64,000 bases of DNA from Cycas panzhihuaensis (Eukaryota > Cycadophyta). Below are positions 21,984-33,665 of this stretch, piece after piece. The DNA is taken from positions 251,665,741 to 251,729,740 of the forward strand of contig CM041465.1 of assembly GCA_023213395.1 (NCBI GenBank), written 5' to 3'. Within the stretch, counting starts at the first letter, position 1; the number at the start of each line of letters is the position of its first letter. The position numbers and the translations under genes are program-made. The notes under the pieces are model-generated. The model had not been told where the DNA came from and made no database searches. It saw nothing but the letters and a program-made list of their open reading frames with translations.

Positions 21984-21985
21984 AT

Positions 21986-23123
21986 TGATGTGGGTTTAAG
22001 AGGATGGAGTGCTAAAACAAAGTAAAAGCATTAATAAAGTGTGCTAGAAAATAGATACAAGAATAACATAAAATGTGTCTCACATCTTACTTAATGAGAT
22101 TATGGCAACTTCTTCGATATCTCATAGTTGAAAATACATAAGTGGGCTCAATGGCCTCACAAATTTTCCTAAGGTGCATACATAAATAAGATGACCTTAA
22201 CACATGGAGTTTTAACAAATGTAGTTATAACAAGGCTGCAAGTGTAGGGATTTCACTTATCCTTCAGATGTTATCAAGCTAACAATACATTAAATTTTTA
22301 TAAGCAACATACATCAATCATACGTTTGACTTCTAAAAAGTCACTACATAGTAAAATTTCATTAAAAAACATATTCATGCACATCATACTTATGTGACTA
22401 AATAAGAAATTCTCACACACAGAAAAATACGTTTAATTTTATTTTAAAAAGAAATATGTTAAGGATATTTAGCCTCATCTTTAATCCCCTGTCATCATTG
22501 CAATTGACATCATATGACTGCACTTTAATACCAAATTTCTTCAATTTTGTCATATATTTTTAGTCATTAACACTTGACAAACATAATGTAATGTCTTTGT
22601 AAAATTTTTCATGCCACATCATCAAGAACAATATTTTTAAAATGTCATCAATCATCTCATAAAGTATTGCAAAACATTAAATTTAACTTCTTGAGTTAAA
22701 ATTTTAAACAAATTTGTGTGACACTATTTCATTTATCAATCACCACATAGGGTAGGGTTGGATGTTGAGGCGCATCAGTAAATATCTACCTTACGGTGTT
22801 GGAAGTTTTAGTTTTGACCCCCATGGGGGGTTATAAGGGAGAACTAGATAAAAATGTGACAAATTTTTTATAAACAAAAATTTGATTTTATCAACTTCGT
22901 ACATACTGTCAAAAAAAAAAAAAAAATGTAACTACCATATTGTATATACATATTAAATTTAGTATTTTTTGTTTAATAAAACATAAAAAAAAATTAACAC
23001 ACTTTGATCATCTTTAAACTTGATTTTCTCTTACAAAATATAATTAAATATGATCATATAACCATTTATTTCGAAAGAAATTGAGATAAAATTTTGACAC
23101 AATTAATAAAATAAAAAATAAAA

Positions 23124-23126
<3 letters not shown>
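21986..23126 (-). other. Putative LTR of element G and AT-rich sequence without genes
   Basis: The LTR should start at 21,986 and run right, but its far end cannot be fixed because no second copy exists. The remainder is AT-rich, with an A15 run at about 22,912-22,926. No ORF or motif is recognised. Confidence 0.35.

Positions 23127-23168
<42 letters not shown>
23127..23168. repeat. (AT)n microsatellite
   Basis: About 20 at units, uninterrupted. Confidence 0.95.
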
Positions 23169-23170
<2 letters not shown>

Positions 23171-23227
23171 AAAAAATACTTTAAAATTAAACATAAATCT
23201 TTTTTTACATTTAACTCTACATATCCC

Positions 23228-23247
23228 TTTTTTTTTTTTTTTTTTTC
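23228..23247 (-). repeat. T20 run (poly-A on the minus strand)
   Basis: Twenty T residues directly left of the CpG-containing island. On the minus strand this is an A20 tail at the 3' end of the island, as a retroposed RNA copy would have. Confidence 0.8.
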
Positions 23248-23990
23248 CCGGTACGACAGACGACTTTTGACATTGGCAGATCATAATATCCCTACAGGTA
23301 GGGTTTCCTGTGCGTCGCCTTTACTCTGGAGTTGTAGGTAGGTGACTAATAGGTTTTCAAGCTCCAAGCGTGTTCTAGTTGATGCATGGAGTCGGAGGGC
23401 GATAAGATAACCGTACTCCACAGAGGGAGATAAGCATCTATCAAGGGGGGACGTCTGGTGTTTACAATCAACACATCGAATCGCAAACATGACCGTCCCA
23501 ACTATTAAACCTGAGATATCAGCAACGTACCACTCTAAGAAACAGACCCTACGGTTGGTAGAGATCTTTAAAAAACCAAAAAGAGACGCTACAACTAACA
23601 GAGACGAGCCATGCGTTGATCATTCCCAATAACCAGGCGCAACTAGCAGAGAGGAGCCTCGCTTGAGGCACGGATGGTTAGCCCATTGTCCCAATACCGA
23701 TCCCTACCAACAGAGACGCCACACAATATGGAATATAGATTAAAATAAAAAACTAATTCAACCCTTCTTGTAAATCTTAGAAGCCGAATTCAAACGATAA
23801 CCAGATTCAAATACGATGCCTCTGCCGAAACCTAACAAAGGTCTTCAGCCGATTGTACGACATTTAACCTCTGATTATTTTAGGTGCACCTCTGTATATA
23901 TTTTGGCAGATGCAATCAGACACCGGATCTAACCAAAATAGCAAATGGTAGACTTAAAGAGATTCAAATGAATTGAGAGATGTGCTAAAT
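23248..23990 (-). other. Unclassified CpG-containing island ending in poly-A
   Basis: Base composition changes sharply here: CG dinucleotides are frequent, unlike the flanking sequence. On the minus strand it ends ...gtaccggg followed by A20. The longest frame (23,281-23,490, minus) starts MFAIRCVDCKHQTS and has 69 codons, with no motif I recognise. A short word is repeated about every 50 bp on the plus strand (caactaacagagacgagcc near 23,594, caactagcagagaggagcc near 23,640, ctaccaacagagacgccac near 23,705). Possibilities are a retroposed transcript or SINE-like element, or the end of a host exon. No target duplication was found. Confidence 0.4.
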
Positions 23991-24628
23991 GGTAACAAAC
24001 AAAGTGCAGATGGAATTTCATGATAAGATGCAACTGAAACTGATACAAGTATATTCAGAGTGCAAACATAAAAAAGAAATAGAGAGAAATTTCTCATCAA
24101 ATACATAGGTTTTATGTAGTTGAAAAGGCATTGTATGAAATTCTGGCCCTCAAACTTAATCTTACATGCAATTTTTTAATAGATAAATTCTAAAAATATG
24201 ATACACAATAACAAATGCAAGCATTCAAGATAAAAAATTAATCAGGGTGCTTAAAAAGAAATAAAAGAGATAAATGCTACTGATTTTTAAGAGAAATAAT
24301 TTATACTTTTGAATTATTAGAATGGTTAGTTCCATGGATCATTTTTCCTAAGTGAGTCTTCTTTTTTTACAATGAGTTCTTTATAAATTCAGATGTGCAG
24401 CTTCAAATCTACAATATTCATATTTAGTCTTTAACATTTTGTCACTTGAAAAATATTTGATATTTAGCACATGTATCCACCATACAATAATAAAAAAATT
24501 ATTAAAAAATGAATTATAACATATATTTAAAAAAAAATATTAGCTATAAGAATTATTCGCTTAAAAAAAAACTTTCATGATCAAATACGTGATCTTGCTA
24601 AGGATCAAGGGCAAGGGCTTTTCTCTTA
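23991..24628. other. AT-rich sequence; nothing recognised
   Basis: Stop-dense on both strands, with A runs. It may be the leader of the minus-strand element whose primer site lies at 24,629. Confidence 0.4.
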
Positions 24629-24640
24629 GTTCTGATACAA
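24629..24640 (-). promoter_or_regulatory. Probable primer-binding site (minus strand)
   Basis: gttctgatacaa reads ttgtatcagaac on the minus strand, two changes from tggtatcagagc, two bases from a TG at 24,643. Confidence 0.55.
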
Positions 24641-24642
24641 AT

Positions 24643-26565
24643 TGTTAGATATGGTATGGCAATGATACTATGTATTGGAGAGTGAAGAATTCAACATAGT
24701 AAGTGTAACACTAAAATGAGACTTTCCATTTTATTATTTCACAAATTGTGTGTGTGTGTGTGTGTGTGTGTTATTCTTATATGTATGAGATCTCCACAAA
24801 TCAACTTTAATGTATTCTTGGTAGGTTTGGCATACATTCCAACTTGCTCACTTGCATATTTTACATAGTCACTATAATATAATATTCATAAAATATTCAA
24901 GCAATACATAAGCATGAACAAAGGATCCTAGTTAATACTAATAAATTAAACATTAGTAAAAATCTTATACTAATAATTTAGGGATACAACTTACTAGATT
25001 ATGGTTTAGTCCTACAATCATATTACAATAATCTCATTATTAAAAGATTGATTATTGAATAGGAGATTCCATAATAGCATTGTATTCCCCATGATTAAAA
25101 AAAAAGAGATTGTAATGGAAGGAAAACATTTGTTTAGTCTTCTTGTTAACTGTCTATTAAAATCCAAAAAATTAAAGTCTTTAACAAACAAATAGTAAGA
25201 CATACTATCACAATAACAAGTTTTAATAGATTCAAATATAATGTGATAATAATATATGGGTCGTTTTAATGATATTACATTGGCCACACATTCAACTTAC
25301 AAGATATATCAACTATAAATAAATATTTCATTAAATCTTAATTTACCCAAATTATCAATCCTAATATTTTAAATCTAAACTTTTCATAAATAAACATCAT
25401 GAAGTACATAGAGTGTTATAACTTCATAGATTTTTGTCATAATTAAAATAAAAATTAATAATGAATAAATAATAAAATGAAAATTCTTTCTTTGCTTGTA
25501 TTTGTATTGTAAAATATGACCAAGTCTATATCCTAGTATTCATTCACACCTTTATATTTTCTTTTCTAAAATATATTATTTTGAGAGTGGTGTATCAACT
25601 CATAACACCAACCATAGAATAATGTGATGTTAATGTCCACCCTTGAATTAGGTTTTGTGGAATTCAATGCTCTTTCAACTCCTTAGGATAAGGCTCTTAG
25701 ATTTTCTTCTTAATACACAACTCATAGAGCCACACATTCACAATAGGATTACCATTCATACAACCTTTAGATAATGCACACTTAAAAGTCTTACAAGATA
25801 GATAAATGATTCTTAGTGAGGTGGGAATTAATTTTCCAAGCATACATATCAAAACTAGGCCTTCATCCCACCAAGGTAAAACCATATTCTTAGTGATATT
25901 CCACTAATATACCCCAAAATTATTAAATTGTTCAAACATACAAGAAGAATCAAGTAGAAAATATAGTATAACCTTGGCATAACCAATCACTAAACTTCCT
26001 TTATGATAAAATTTCAATAAAATTTAATACCATTTGTAGCCATGAAAACTATATTATACATGGATTTCTACAATTTAAATTATGGACAAAAATAAGCACA
26101 ATGCATCAATTTAGTCACTATCTCCACCAAAAAATTATTTTTAGATAAATGAAACTTTCATAATAATGAAAACCAATCAAAATCTAGCCACCAGCTAAAT
26201 CAAGCTTCTCATTCCCAAAATTCTCAAGAAAGGAATGCTTTTCTCTAGTGCACGTTTTCTTAGTTCACATTGGCCCATTCTAATTTACCCACTTTATCTA
26301 ATCAAGAAGGAATATATGCACACCTTCATTACTAGTTTACACACATATACCCATTCACCTACCTACCCATGAACATCTTAAGGATAACTATAAACATGCA
26401 AGGGAAGTGGCTAGTAAGTAGTTCTTAGGAATGACATCCCACTAATAATTCATCCTAAATTTACTAAATTAATCAAATTTATTAATCTAGAGGTAACATA
26501 TCATGCATACTAAACACTTTACACATACTTCATCACATAATAATAAATTCATTAAGTACCATGAT
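24643..26565 (-). other. Putative long LTR or LTR plus unassigned sequence
   Basis: An LTR end (tgttagat) at 24,643 is indicated by the adjoining primer site. A purine tract on the minus strand at 26,566-26,578 could mark the other end, giving one LTR of about 1.9 kb, but there is no second copy to confirm this. The only longer frame (25,697-25,885, minus, starting MVLPWWDEGL) has no motif I recognise. Confidence 0.3.
24747..24771. repeat. (GT)n microsatellite
   Basis: About 12 uninterrupted gt units. Confidence 0.95.
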
Positions 26566-26578
26566 TTCCCCCCCTCTC
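26566..26578 (-). promoter_or_regulatory. Candidate polypurine tract of element M
   Basis: ttccccccctctc reads gagagggggggaa on the minus strand, about 220 bp downstream of the end of the gypsy M polyprotein. No canonical TG follows immediately, so it is tentative. Confidence 0.35.
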
Positions 26579-26789
26579 AAGTATATCTCAACTTATGGAC
26601 CCTAAGATGCATACTTTTAGAAGAGAAGTGCATATGGTATTAGGAAATTATGACATTGACATTTATACAAATACTTTTCTACTCTAGTTTTGTTAACTTG
26701 GTAAAGAAATGTAGGCAAATCTAATGAAAGTGTTTGATTGCACCCATACCTTAAAAGGCATATAATCTTCCACCCTTAAGAATCAACAT

Positions 26790-28010
26790 CCTTGATGTAG
26801 TGTAACATTGAAAATAATTATAAAAAGTTATGTCGTAGGAGAGATGCATCCTTGCTTGCAAGTTTATTAACACTAGTGTGTTCCCACTTGACTAAGACCT
26901 CGTTGATTTATTTGTTTAAGTGTTTTTCCTTCTGTGCCAAAATTTTTATAAGTTCTATGATGACTTATAGGATTGGCTCTATTTATATTTGTGAGCAAGC
27001 AATGGCATGGTTTGTATTTTGAAATATAATGTCTTAATAATTAAACATATAATATATTATAAACCTTTATATGTGGAAAAAGAGCACATTTGTGTGCCAC
27101 GATTCCAATCTTTTGTACTATTTCAAAGGGTTCACAATACTTGACTATTAACTTTTTTATTCTTTCTACCTGTAAAGTGATTTTTGTGGCATGAAAATAA
27201 ATGATGCCTTTTTTGTTTTTTCCCATGAGTTTCCTTTTTAAGTACACATAATATTTATACCTATCTTTACTTACTTGTAGATGTTTATGTAATTATTTCA
27301 TCTAATTTTTCATCTTTATTGTCACATTAGCTTCCAAAGTGATGTGGACTTTATACTAGGTGAAACTAATAGGTATTCTATAGTCTCTATTATGAAGTAC
27401 TTCAAATCAAAGATTTATGGAAATTATTACTATATGTAAACTATGTTAGGTATAACAAGTCTTACTAATCATTTGATTTATGAAATATGTGCATTTAAAA
27501 ATGCTCTTTCTATTTGTCTACCCATTTGTGAATGATAACTAATGCAAAATTTAATTTGAGTCTAATTATTCAAATAACACTTTCTAATATTTATAGGTGA
27601 ATTTAGAATCTTGCTCACTAACTTTGGATTTAGAGATATAATAAAATTACAATTTTTTTTTTGGCAAATATTTTAGCATCTTTCGTGGCAGTATTATACT
27701 TATAGACATGGATAAACTAATTTATTTAAGTCAACCTATCAATTACAACCATAGTAACATCATGTCTCTATTTAGTCATCAGTAGATTGGTGATAAAGTC
27801 CATAGAGATGGTTTCTCATTTGTAATTAGGAATTTGTAAGGGTTGTAACATGCTCAATGTATGCTATCATTCTAGTTTAACTTTTTGACATGATAAACAA
27901 CTAGTCAAATGCTCAACTATATTTGGTTTTATATAGGGCTAGAATTTTTTTTTTAACAGTCAAGTATATGCTTTCTTGTAGATATTATGGTACATTATAG
28001 TTATGCCATA
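26790..28010 (-). pseudogene. Gypsy element M: integrase and polyprotein C-terminus
   Basis: The minus strand begins with the zinc domain end (VEHLTSCLSCQKVK, about 27,870-27,910). It continues with MLQPLQIPNYK, TISMDFITNL (first core Asp) and VTMVVIDRLT. After a decayed core it reads KLIVKYCEPFEIVQKIG, CALFPHIKVYNILYV (27,041-27,160), the conserved integrase C-terminal module. The end INEVLVKWEHTSV...ASLLRHNF matches the usual EVLVKW.G.P...ATWE...L...FP tail. Many stops and at least three frame changes are present. The second Asp and the Glu cannot be found. The rest of the polyprotein upstream is unreadable. Confidence 0.8.
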
Positions 28011-29454
28011 AGCCTTATATAAGGTTTGGTTTCATATGGATTCTATAGAGGACTATATATGCTTTTTCATATAAGCAAAAAACCATTTTCATCAAGTCTA
28101 AAAACTATGTATTGCCTTTTTGTCACTTATATTTTTTAACATAAATATTTTCTATTTCATGTTTAATTTTTAGGTATTAATCAACAAATGTCAATGTTAT
28201 TTAAGTTTATTTATTTATATCATTAACAATTGTAGTAATAACCAATACATAATTTATTTTACTCAAATTAATAAAATCTTTGTTTTCTTTATGTAGTGCA
28301 TAGCTTATATTAAACTTAACTTCATAATTTAACTTATACATTCACGTTGTACAATGTTCAAGTCAATTTTTGTAAATATATATTTTAAGGTTTTATGATT
28401 AATTTTCTACTTAAAATGCTAGCCTTACAAGTAACAATGTAAAGTCTTTTAAGAATGTATTATTATAACTAGTTCTAGACCATGATTGGGATAATTTTTT
28501 CCATTGTATTAAATTTTTTTCTCTTGTAATAAATTACTCTTCCTTCCTATATAAGCATGTACCCTTAGCCTTCTCCATTCAAATTGAAACTTAATTAGGC
28601 ACTTCATCTAAATGTTAGGCAACCCTTCACGCAACGGTGATGTTGTTGGGTGATTTTGTGCCTACATCTCCATGTTTTCTTATATTTTGAAGTTGTGCAA
28701 CGACCCAAGACATTCATAAACATATTATTAGTTTGAATCTGCTCAAATTTGAGAAATTACAAAGTGTAAAATGCATTGTCCATCTCCTTAACCCACAATA
28801 ACTTATAAAACCCCATTTGAAAGATTTTTTTTCCTTTATTATTTCACAAATTCTTGCCATGTGATCATTATGGACTATTCATTTTATTTTTTGGTGGATG
28901 TATTTAGTTGTCAATACTCCATTGCAATCCCTAAGTTTGATTAAGTAGTTCGAACAATTTTGGGCAAAATAACAACATTTGGAATTCAATGTAGGTCAAA
29001 CTTTTTCAAAATTTTCTTTCTTTTTTTTAAGTTCAAGTGAAATTTAATCAAATCAATTTATATTTGAAATCTACCTCCTTTAAAAGTTAAGCCCATGGTT
29101 CCATTTTACTCCCATATGACCCTATTTTGATGTAGAAGGGGCTAAACTCTACAAGTAACCTTTTTTTATGTTTTTTCAACTTTTTGAAGACTGGAAACAA
29201 CAAATCATCATGCCTACATGTTAAATTTTGGTTGGGAACATTAAATGCATAGGAGATTACACTTATAAATTAATAATTAAATAATTATATCATTTTTTAT
29301 TTTTTTTGCACATAAAAGCATTTCTTCGCTCCTTATATATTGACTAGCATTTTCTTAAATTATTTTTTTATCTCCCTAGATGGTGCCCAAGTATTAAACT
29401 CTTTTATGTAGCTCTTAATGAGGTGGGCAAAAAAATTGTTTCTTGTTTTTATAG
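28011..29454. other. Unassigned AT-rich sequence
   Basis: Should contain the upstream part of element M (minus strand) and the 5' end of copia J (plus strand), but no domain, LTR pair or primer site can be read. Long T and A runs are common. Confidence 0.4.
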
Positions 29455-29723
29455 CTAATGCAAGCATTTCTAGTTTCATATTACTAGATGCCTATAAATT
29501 AAATGAGAAAAATTATGTTATATAAAAATTTTGAACTTTTAATATTTTAACCCTTAAAAAGCTTATGTAGTTTGTTGATGGGACAAGGGATAAAACTTGA
29601 AGAAAATGATCAAGAGGCACTCACAATCATTAGGATGTTAGTATCCAATGATCTTACCATGCATGTGTAAGGGATATATACTTCTCATGAGGCTTGGCAG
29701 ATTTTATAAGAGCTATACAAGCA
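29455..29723 (+). pseudogene. Copia element J: gag, part 1
   Basis: The reading LLDAYKLNEKNYVI, then FVDGTRDK, matches the start of copia gag (KL.G.NY..WK ... VDGT). After a frame change, ENDQEALTIIRMLVS and SHEAWQIL*ELYK follow, the typical (D..A...I...VS...TA.EAW..L...Y) region. It is cut at 29,723 by the LTR of element H. The frame continues at 59,925 (ELYK-LKNKTRVL), which shows that both parts belong to one gene. Confidence 0.8.
29719..29723 (+). repeat. Left target-site duplication of element H (aagca)
   Basis: Matches aagct at 59,925-59,929 in four of five bases. Joining across the duplication restores the copia J gag frame. Confidence 0.7.
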
Positions 29724-30074
29724 TGTTAGAATTAATATTTGTACATTAATTAAAGTGTAATGTTATTTTCAAGGGTTATGTATTTATTTAATTATTATGT
29801 TAAAAGTCCATTATATGGACCGTTATCCATTACAACATCTTTATATTATTGGTCTCATTAAAACAAGAGAAGTGCTTCATGTAATCTTGTAGGGAAGAGA
29901 GAGAGGGAATGAGATCTTGGAGATTCTTGTATTATGCATTATGATGTTAATATATATTACTATTTTGAGGTGTTTTTTCTTCCCCTAAAGGGATTTTCCA
30001 CCTGTCCACATGTTGTGTTATGTGGTTGTATGATTTGTGCATTTAATTTTCTTTATTAATCTTCCTCTCCAATA
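29724..30074 (+). repeat. 5' LTR of element H (351 bp)
   Basis: Starts tgttagaattaatattt. It aligns end to end with 59,574-59,924, including aattattatgttaaaagtc and tattatgcattatgatgtt / tattatgcattattatgtt. Primer site follows. Confidence 0.9.
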
Positions 30075-30086
30075 TGGTATTAGAGT
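30075..30086 (+). promoter_or_regulatory. Primer-binding site of element H
   Basis: tggtattagagt, a two-base variant of tggtatcagagc, immediately after the LTR. Confidence 0.75.
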
Positions 30087-32159
30087 AGGTTTCTTATGTA
30101 CACTCATTCTGCTGCAAGGTTATCATCACATAGAAGAGACCTAGTTTAGTTTGTCATGAAGAAATAAGAACCCACTTGCTCTCCATTTGAATCCATTTAT
30201 GAAGACTATTAATCTTCATTTAACAAACGTTCAAAAAGTAGGACTTCATTTGATTCCATTCTGAATATACATTAATTGATCATTTCCTTCGTTCTCTCCA
30301 TTTATTCATCCATTCATTAAAGTTTATCTATTCTTTTCCATTTGTGTGGAGCCAAATAACATCCTCAATTGACTGATCGCAACACCCACTATCTACCTAC
30401 CCCAGGTGAGCCTCTGATTGAAGTGTGATTGACCCATTTTGGTACCCTCGTTATCCACTAGCCACGTGTGGTTGTCCACTTCTCTTACAACACTGCGATG
30501 CTTAGACTCACATGCTTACTTGGATCTCTTAACAACTTCCAAAGCTAAAAAAATCTTGGTGGCTGGCTCCACTCCTATAGCCCATCCTTTTGACAAGCAT
30601 TGATGAATATGCCATATGCCATCGAAGAATCCTGAAGCCACCATTATTGCTTCTGCAACTCCAACTACCACTTTTAATTGTTTTGTCCAAGAGAGTACAT
30701 GCTTATCCTTTTTTCTATGAAGGTGATAATAATCTTAACCTATGAGAGAAGATTTTATTCTGCCTTTGGAGAAGAATTTAAAATTTCACTACCATAAATT
30801 ACTTATTTGGAAGATAGCCTCCATACACTTGACTCCAGCCTCCTCTTCCTATAAAATTCTTTGTAGAAAAGTTAGTTGTAGATTATGGCTCTTGATAAGA
30901 AAGTCACATAGTGAATATGCCATTAAGATTACATGTCATTATGTGATTACTAAGCAGAGAAGATTTGTTTACAAAGCCCTCTGCAAACTCACCTTCAAAT
31001 ATGCCATCTCCATGCATCCATGCATCAATGTCACAACCCTACAATTCATGCAGGCAAAAAGAAATTTCTTGAATTCCATGGACATCATTGTGGTCAAAGA
31101 TCATCTTGTCATAGTTGCAGATCATTCACAAATAATTTTTTTTAATCGAAACCCTAAGTACATAAGATAAAATAAATCTTATGTTCCTTTACTTTTGCAT
31201 ATGGGTAGACACAACATAATTATGTAAATTATTTTAATCTTTTTACATTTGCAAAAAGATTTAGATTTCGTTAATTTTAATTTTAGGTCTATAACCCCCC
31301 TCTCCTTAGCCCCTAATCATTTTAATCACCCATATAACCCTATTTTTCATGTGAAAGGGGCTTAACCCCTTCAACCCCTCCCCCCTAATTTTTTTAAAGG
31401 AGTAACCTATACATTTTAGATAATAACTTGATTATTTAGAGTCCAAATTTAGAACTGGAAGTTGCGTTAAATTCTTGGCTCAAAGACCTTTGTTTTGATT
31501 GGTCATTTGAGCCATTTTGAAATTGTTTTGAGTCTCAAATCTTTGTCCAAAGCCAACAAAGCATATTGCAGCCAAAGTAAGTGTAGGTACATAACTTTAA
31601 TTATTATTTTTTTAATATTTTCTCAATAATATTAATTAAATTTAATACTCTAATGATTAATTATTAAATTTATGAATTAATTACATTATTATATCCCCTC
31701 TTTTTTTATAAATTCACTTAATTAATTAGCATTAATCTGATTATTATTTTGATTTTATTTATTTACAAATAAGATTATAATTTGTGTAATATTCTTATGA
31801 ATTCAATTTAAATCTTTAACATTTATTTTTAAAAATATCTTTCTAAATAATACAATCGATAAAAGTGATTAAAAGTGATACCACGCCCCTGTTTTTTTTT
31901 AAATTACATACTTTGTTTGTAAAACATCATCATATCTTTATATTATTTTTATTAATTTAATGTTGTTAAATATTAATTTGAAAATGAAATTGTTGTGATA
32001 ATAATTATTTTATATTTCATGTTTGTGACTTAATATAACAATTATCTTAATTTAGAAGTTTATTTAGTTATATACTTTATCTTTTTATTTTAATTAAAGA
32101 GGATCTATAATTTATCTCAAGTTATCTTCATATTTTTTAATTCACATATATATATTCGT
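30087..32159 (+). other. Element H leader, with one unexplained 142-codon ORF
   Basis: About 2.1 kb separates the primer site from recognisable gag, unusually long for a copia element. It contains an open frame at 30,742-31,170 (MREDFILPLEKNLKF...) that is uninterrupted, while neighbouring gag has a stop every few dozen codons. I see no domain, signal peptide or membrane segment in it. It may be chance, part of an unrecognised insertion, or an extra ORF. The rest (31,171-32,159) is AT-rich with no signal. Confidence 0.4.
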
Positions 32160-32590
32160 TTTCCCAAATGGATTTTATGCCTAAGATCACCCTCTCTACT
32201 AAAATTCTAATTCTAAATGGCTTAAACTATGTTGATTGGAAAGTCGAAGTATCTGACCAACTTAAATAACAAAAGTTATGGCAGTACATGATAGGGGAGT
32301 TTAAAAAATTTATAGATACAACATTGGATGCCTATGTGCTATCTGATGAACTGTAATAGAGCACTAGACACCATCCTAACCTCTCTCTCACTAGACATTC
32401 GTATGCAGTTCATTCATATAGATGAACTTGCCATTATCTAGGCAAAGTTAAATGAAAAATATGATAAGGTTAACACCACTCAAATTGCCATGCTTGAATT
32501 AAAAATATATATGACTTGAAATGTGAGGATTTTTCTAGAATTAAGGAATTTCTATGAAATCTTTAACTCATAAATATAGATATAGGAAAC
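32160..32590 (+). pseudogene. Element H gag, part 1
   Basis: Reads PKITLSTKILILNGLNYVDW (copia gag start: L.G.NY..W), LWQYMIGEFKKF, LDAYVL, then in other frames LNEKYDKV and DLKCEDFSRIKEF. Stops and two or three frame changes occur. Element I begins at 32,591, and gag resumes at 56,030 with KIICDETLTISHVKDND. Gag forms the particle that packages the element RNA; this copy is dead. Confidence 0.75.
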
Positions 32591-33101
32591 TATTTCCTGA
32601 CTACCGGGAATGGATACGTGCAGGTCAACTCAGGTAAGCATAGGTATGCTTCTTCCTTTTCATTTTAACTATTTCTTTGGAAAGGTTTATACAAGTATTA
32701 CCTCATTACATGAATGATTACTTCGTTTGTATGATCACCGTGTATCCATTTGGTTTGATCATGTTGCTTCTCGTATTGTGAGCCTATGATGACCCAGTAG
32801 GACCTACCTTTTCGCAAGGTAGGCATTCCCATGGCACTTTATGACCCTCCACGCTACCTCCACATTGCCTCAAACCTCATTTGATTTTTATGACCCATTC
32901 ATGTCCTGATTTTGAGCTCTTACCATGACGTTTCCAGGACCTTTAGCCTTTAATACTATTTTTAGCGTTGTTCACATGCCTTCTAGACTGCCCTAGCCAC
33001 TTGGACAGGGGGCCAGCCCCTCCCAGGCCTGCCACATCACCTTTTAAGGCTCCCAGAACCCATATTACTTCTATTTTAGCTTTCTAGTCCTGCATTGCTG
33101 T

Positions 33102-33144
33102 AAACTTAGCGGTACCGCGAAGTTACTGTGGTACCGCAAAGTTT
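33102..33144. repeat. Inverted repeat in the 5' LTR of element I
   Basis: Arm 33,102-33,118 (aaacttagcggtaccgc) and arm 33,128-33,144 (gtggtaccgcaaagttt) are complementary at 15 of 17 positions, with a 9-base loop. It lies about 140 bp upstream of the TATA box. The 3' LTR has a shorter, eroded version near 53,800-53,830. Confidence 0.7.
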
Positions 33145-33280
33145 ATCGCGGTGTGACTATTGCAACTTGTTTTTAAAAACTACCATGACAATTCTCGCTT
33201 TTTCTACAGAATTACCACGTGGCCTCGCGCCCAGCTCAACCTTATTCGTGCCCTATTCGCTTGTTTAGGGTTGGGATGGG

Positions 33281-33287
33281 TATAAAT
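33281..33287 (+). promoter_or_regulatory. TATA box of element I 5' LTR
   Basis: tataaat in the context gggatgggtataaatcc. The same context is kept in the 3' LTR at 53,953-53,959. This would be the promoter for the genomic RNA of the element, with transcription starting about 30 bp downstream. L1 insertion at 33,685 lies downstream of it. Confidence 0.6.
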
Positions 33288-33665
33288 CCTAAAGCCATCA
33301 TCATTTTACCTCTCTTAAATCTTTTTTTTGCTCTCCAACTCAACTTTCCCGTGTTGCAATTTTTTGCTCTTTCTTCCTTCCATAGGTGCATCTGCAGGCT
33401 TACATTTTTTGTAGCTCTAATCCAAGATCTGCCTACAATGGCTCTTTTTCGTGGTGGGAAGCTCCTCTCCAGGCACTCTCAAGCAAATTTGGTATGGTTC
33501 TCTTCCACATCTGCCCCAGCAAGCATCTCCTACGGCTATCCTTAGGGAAACCTCCTGCAAACCCTGCAGGAACTCTTCTTCTTCACTGATTATAGGGGAA
33601 AACCTGCCCTAGACTCAGCCCAGTAAGTACCCTAAGATCCCTTTTTAGAGTTTATTATGTATTAT

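Larger units (their letters stand above)
18611..21985 (-). mobile_element. Gypsy element G (minus strand, internally deleted)
   Basis: Reading the minus strand from right to left gives primer site, leader, gag, then directly the end of reverse transcriptase, RNase H and integrase. Protease and most of the polymerase are missing, so gag joins the polymerase tail at about 19,970-19,990. The integrase C-terminus and 3' LTR are missing at the left, where copia D's LTR abuts. Motifs match plant Ty3/gypsy polyproteins of the chromovirus-like type. Confidence 0.75.

Noticed and set aside
23281-23490. Considered a CCCH/CxxC-type small protein from MFAIRCVDCKHQ
   Set aside because: A single C-x2-C pair without partners and no homologous feature; kept only as an unclassified island.
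23570-23600. ggttggtagagat as tRNA-type A box of a SINE
   Set aside because: No B box (ggttcgaatcc-like) at the right distance on the same strand.
30742-31170. Annotating the 142-codon ORF as a host gene
   Set aside because: No homologous motif, no visible splice or promoter context; listed only as an unexplained ORF in a leader.
33219-33589. ORFs in the 5' LTR of element I and the matching ones at 53,891-54,284
   Set aside because: They lie in LTR sequence downstream of the TATA box, differ in frame use between copies and have no motif. Similarity is explained by the LTR repeat.
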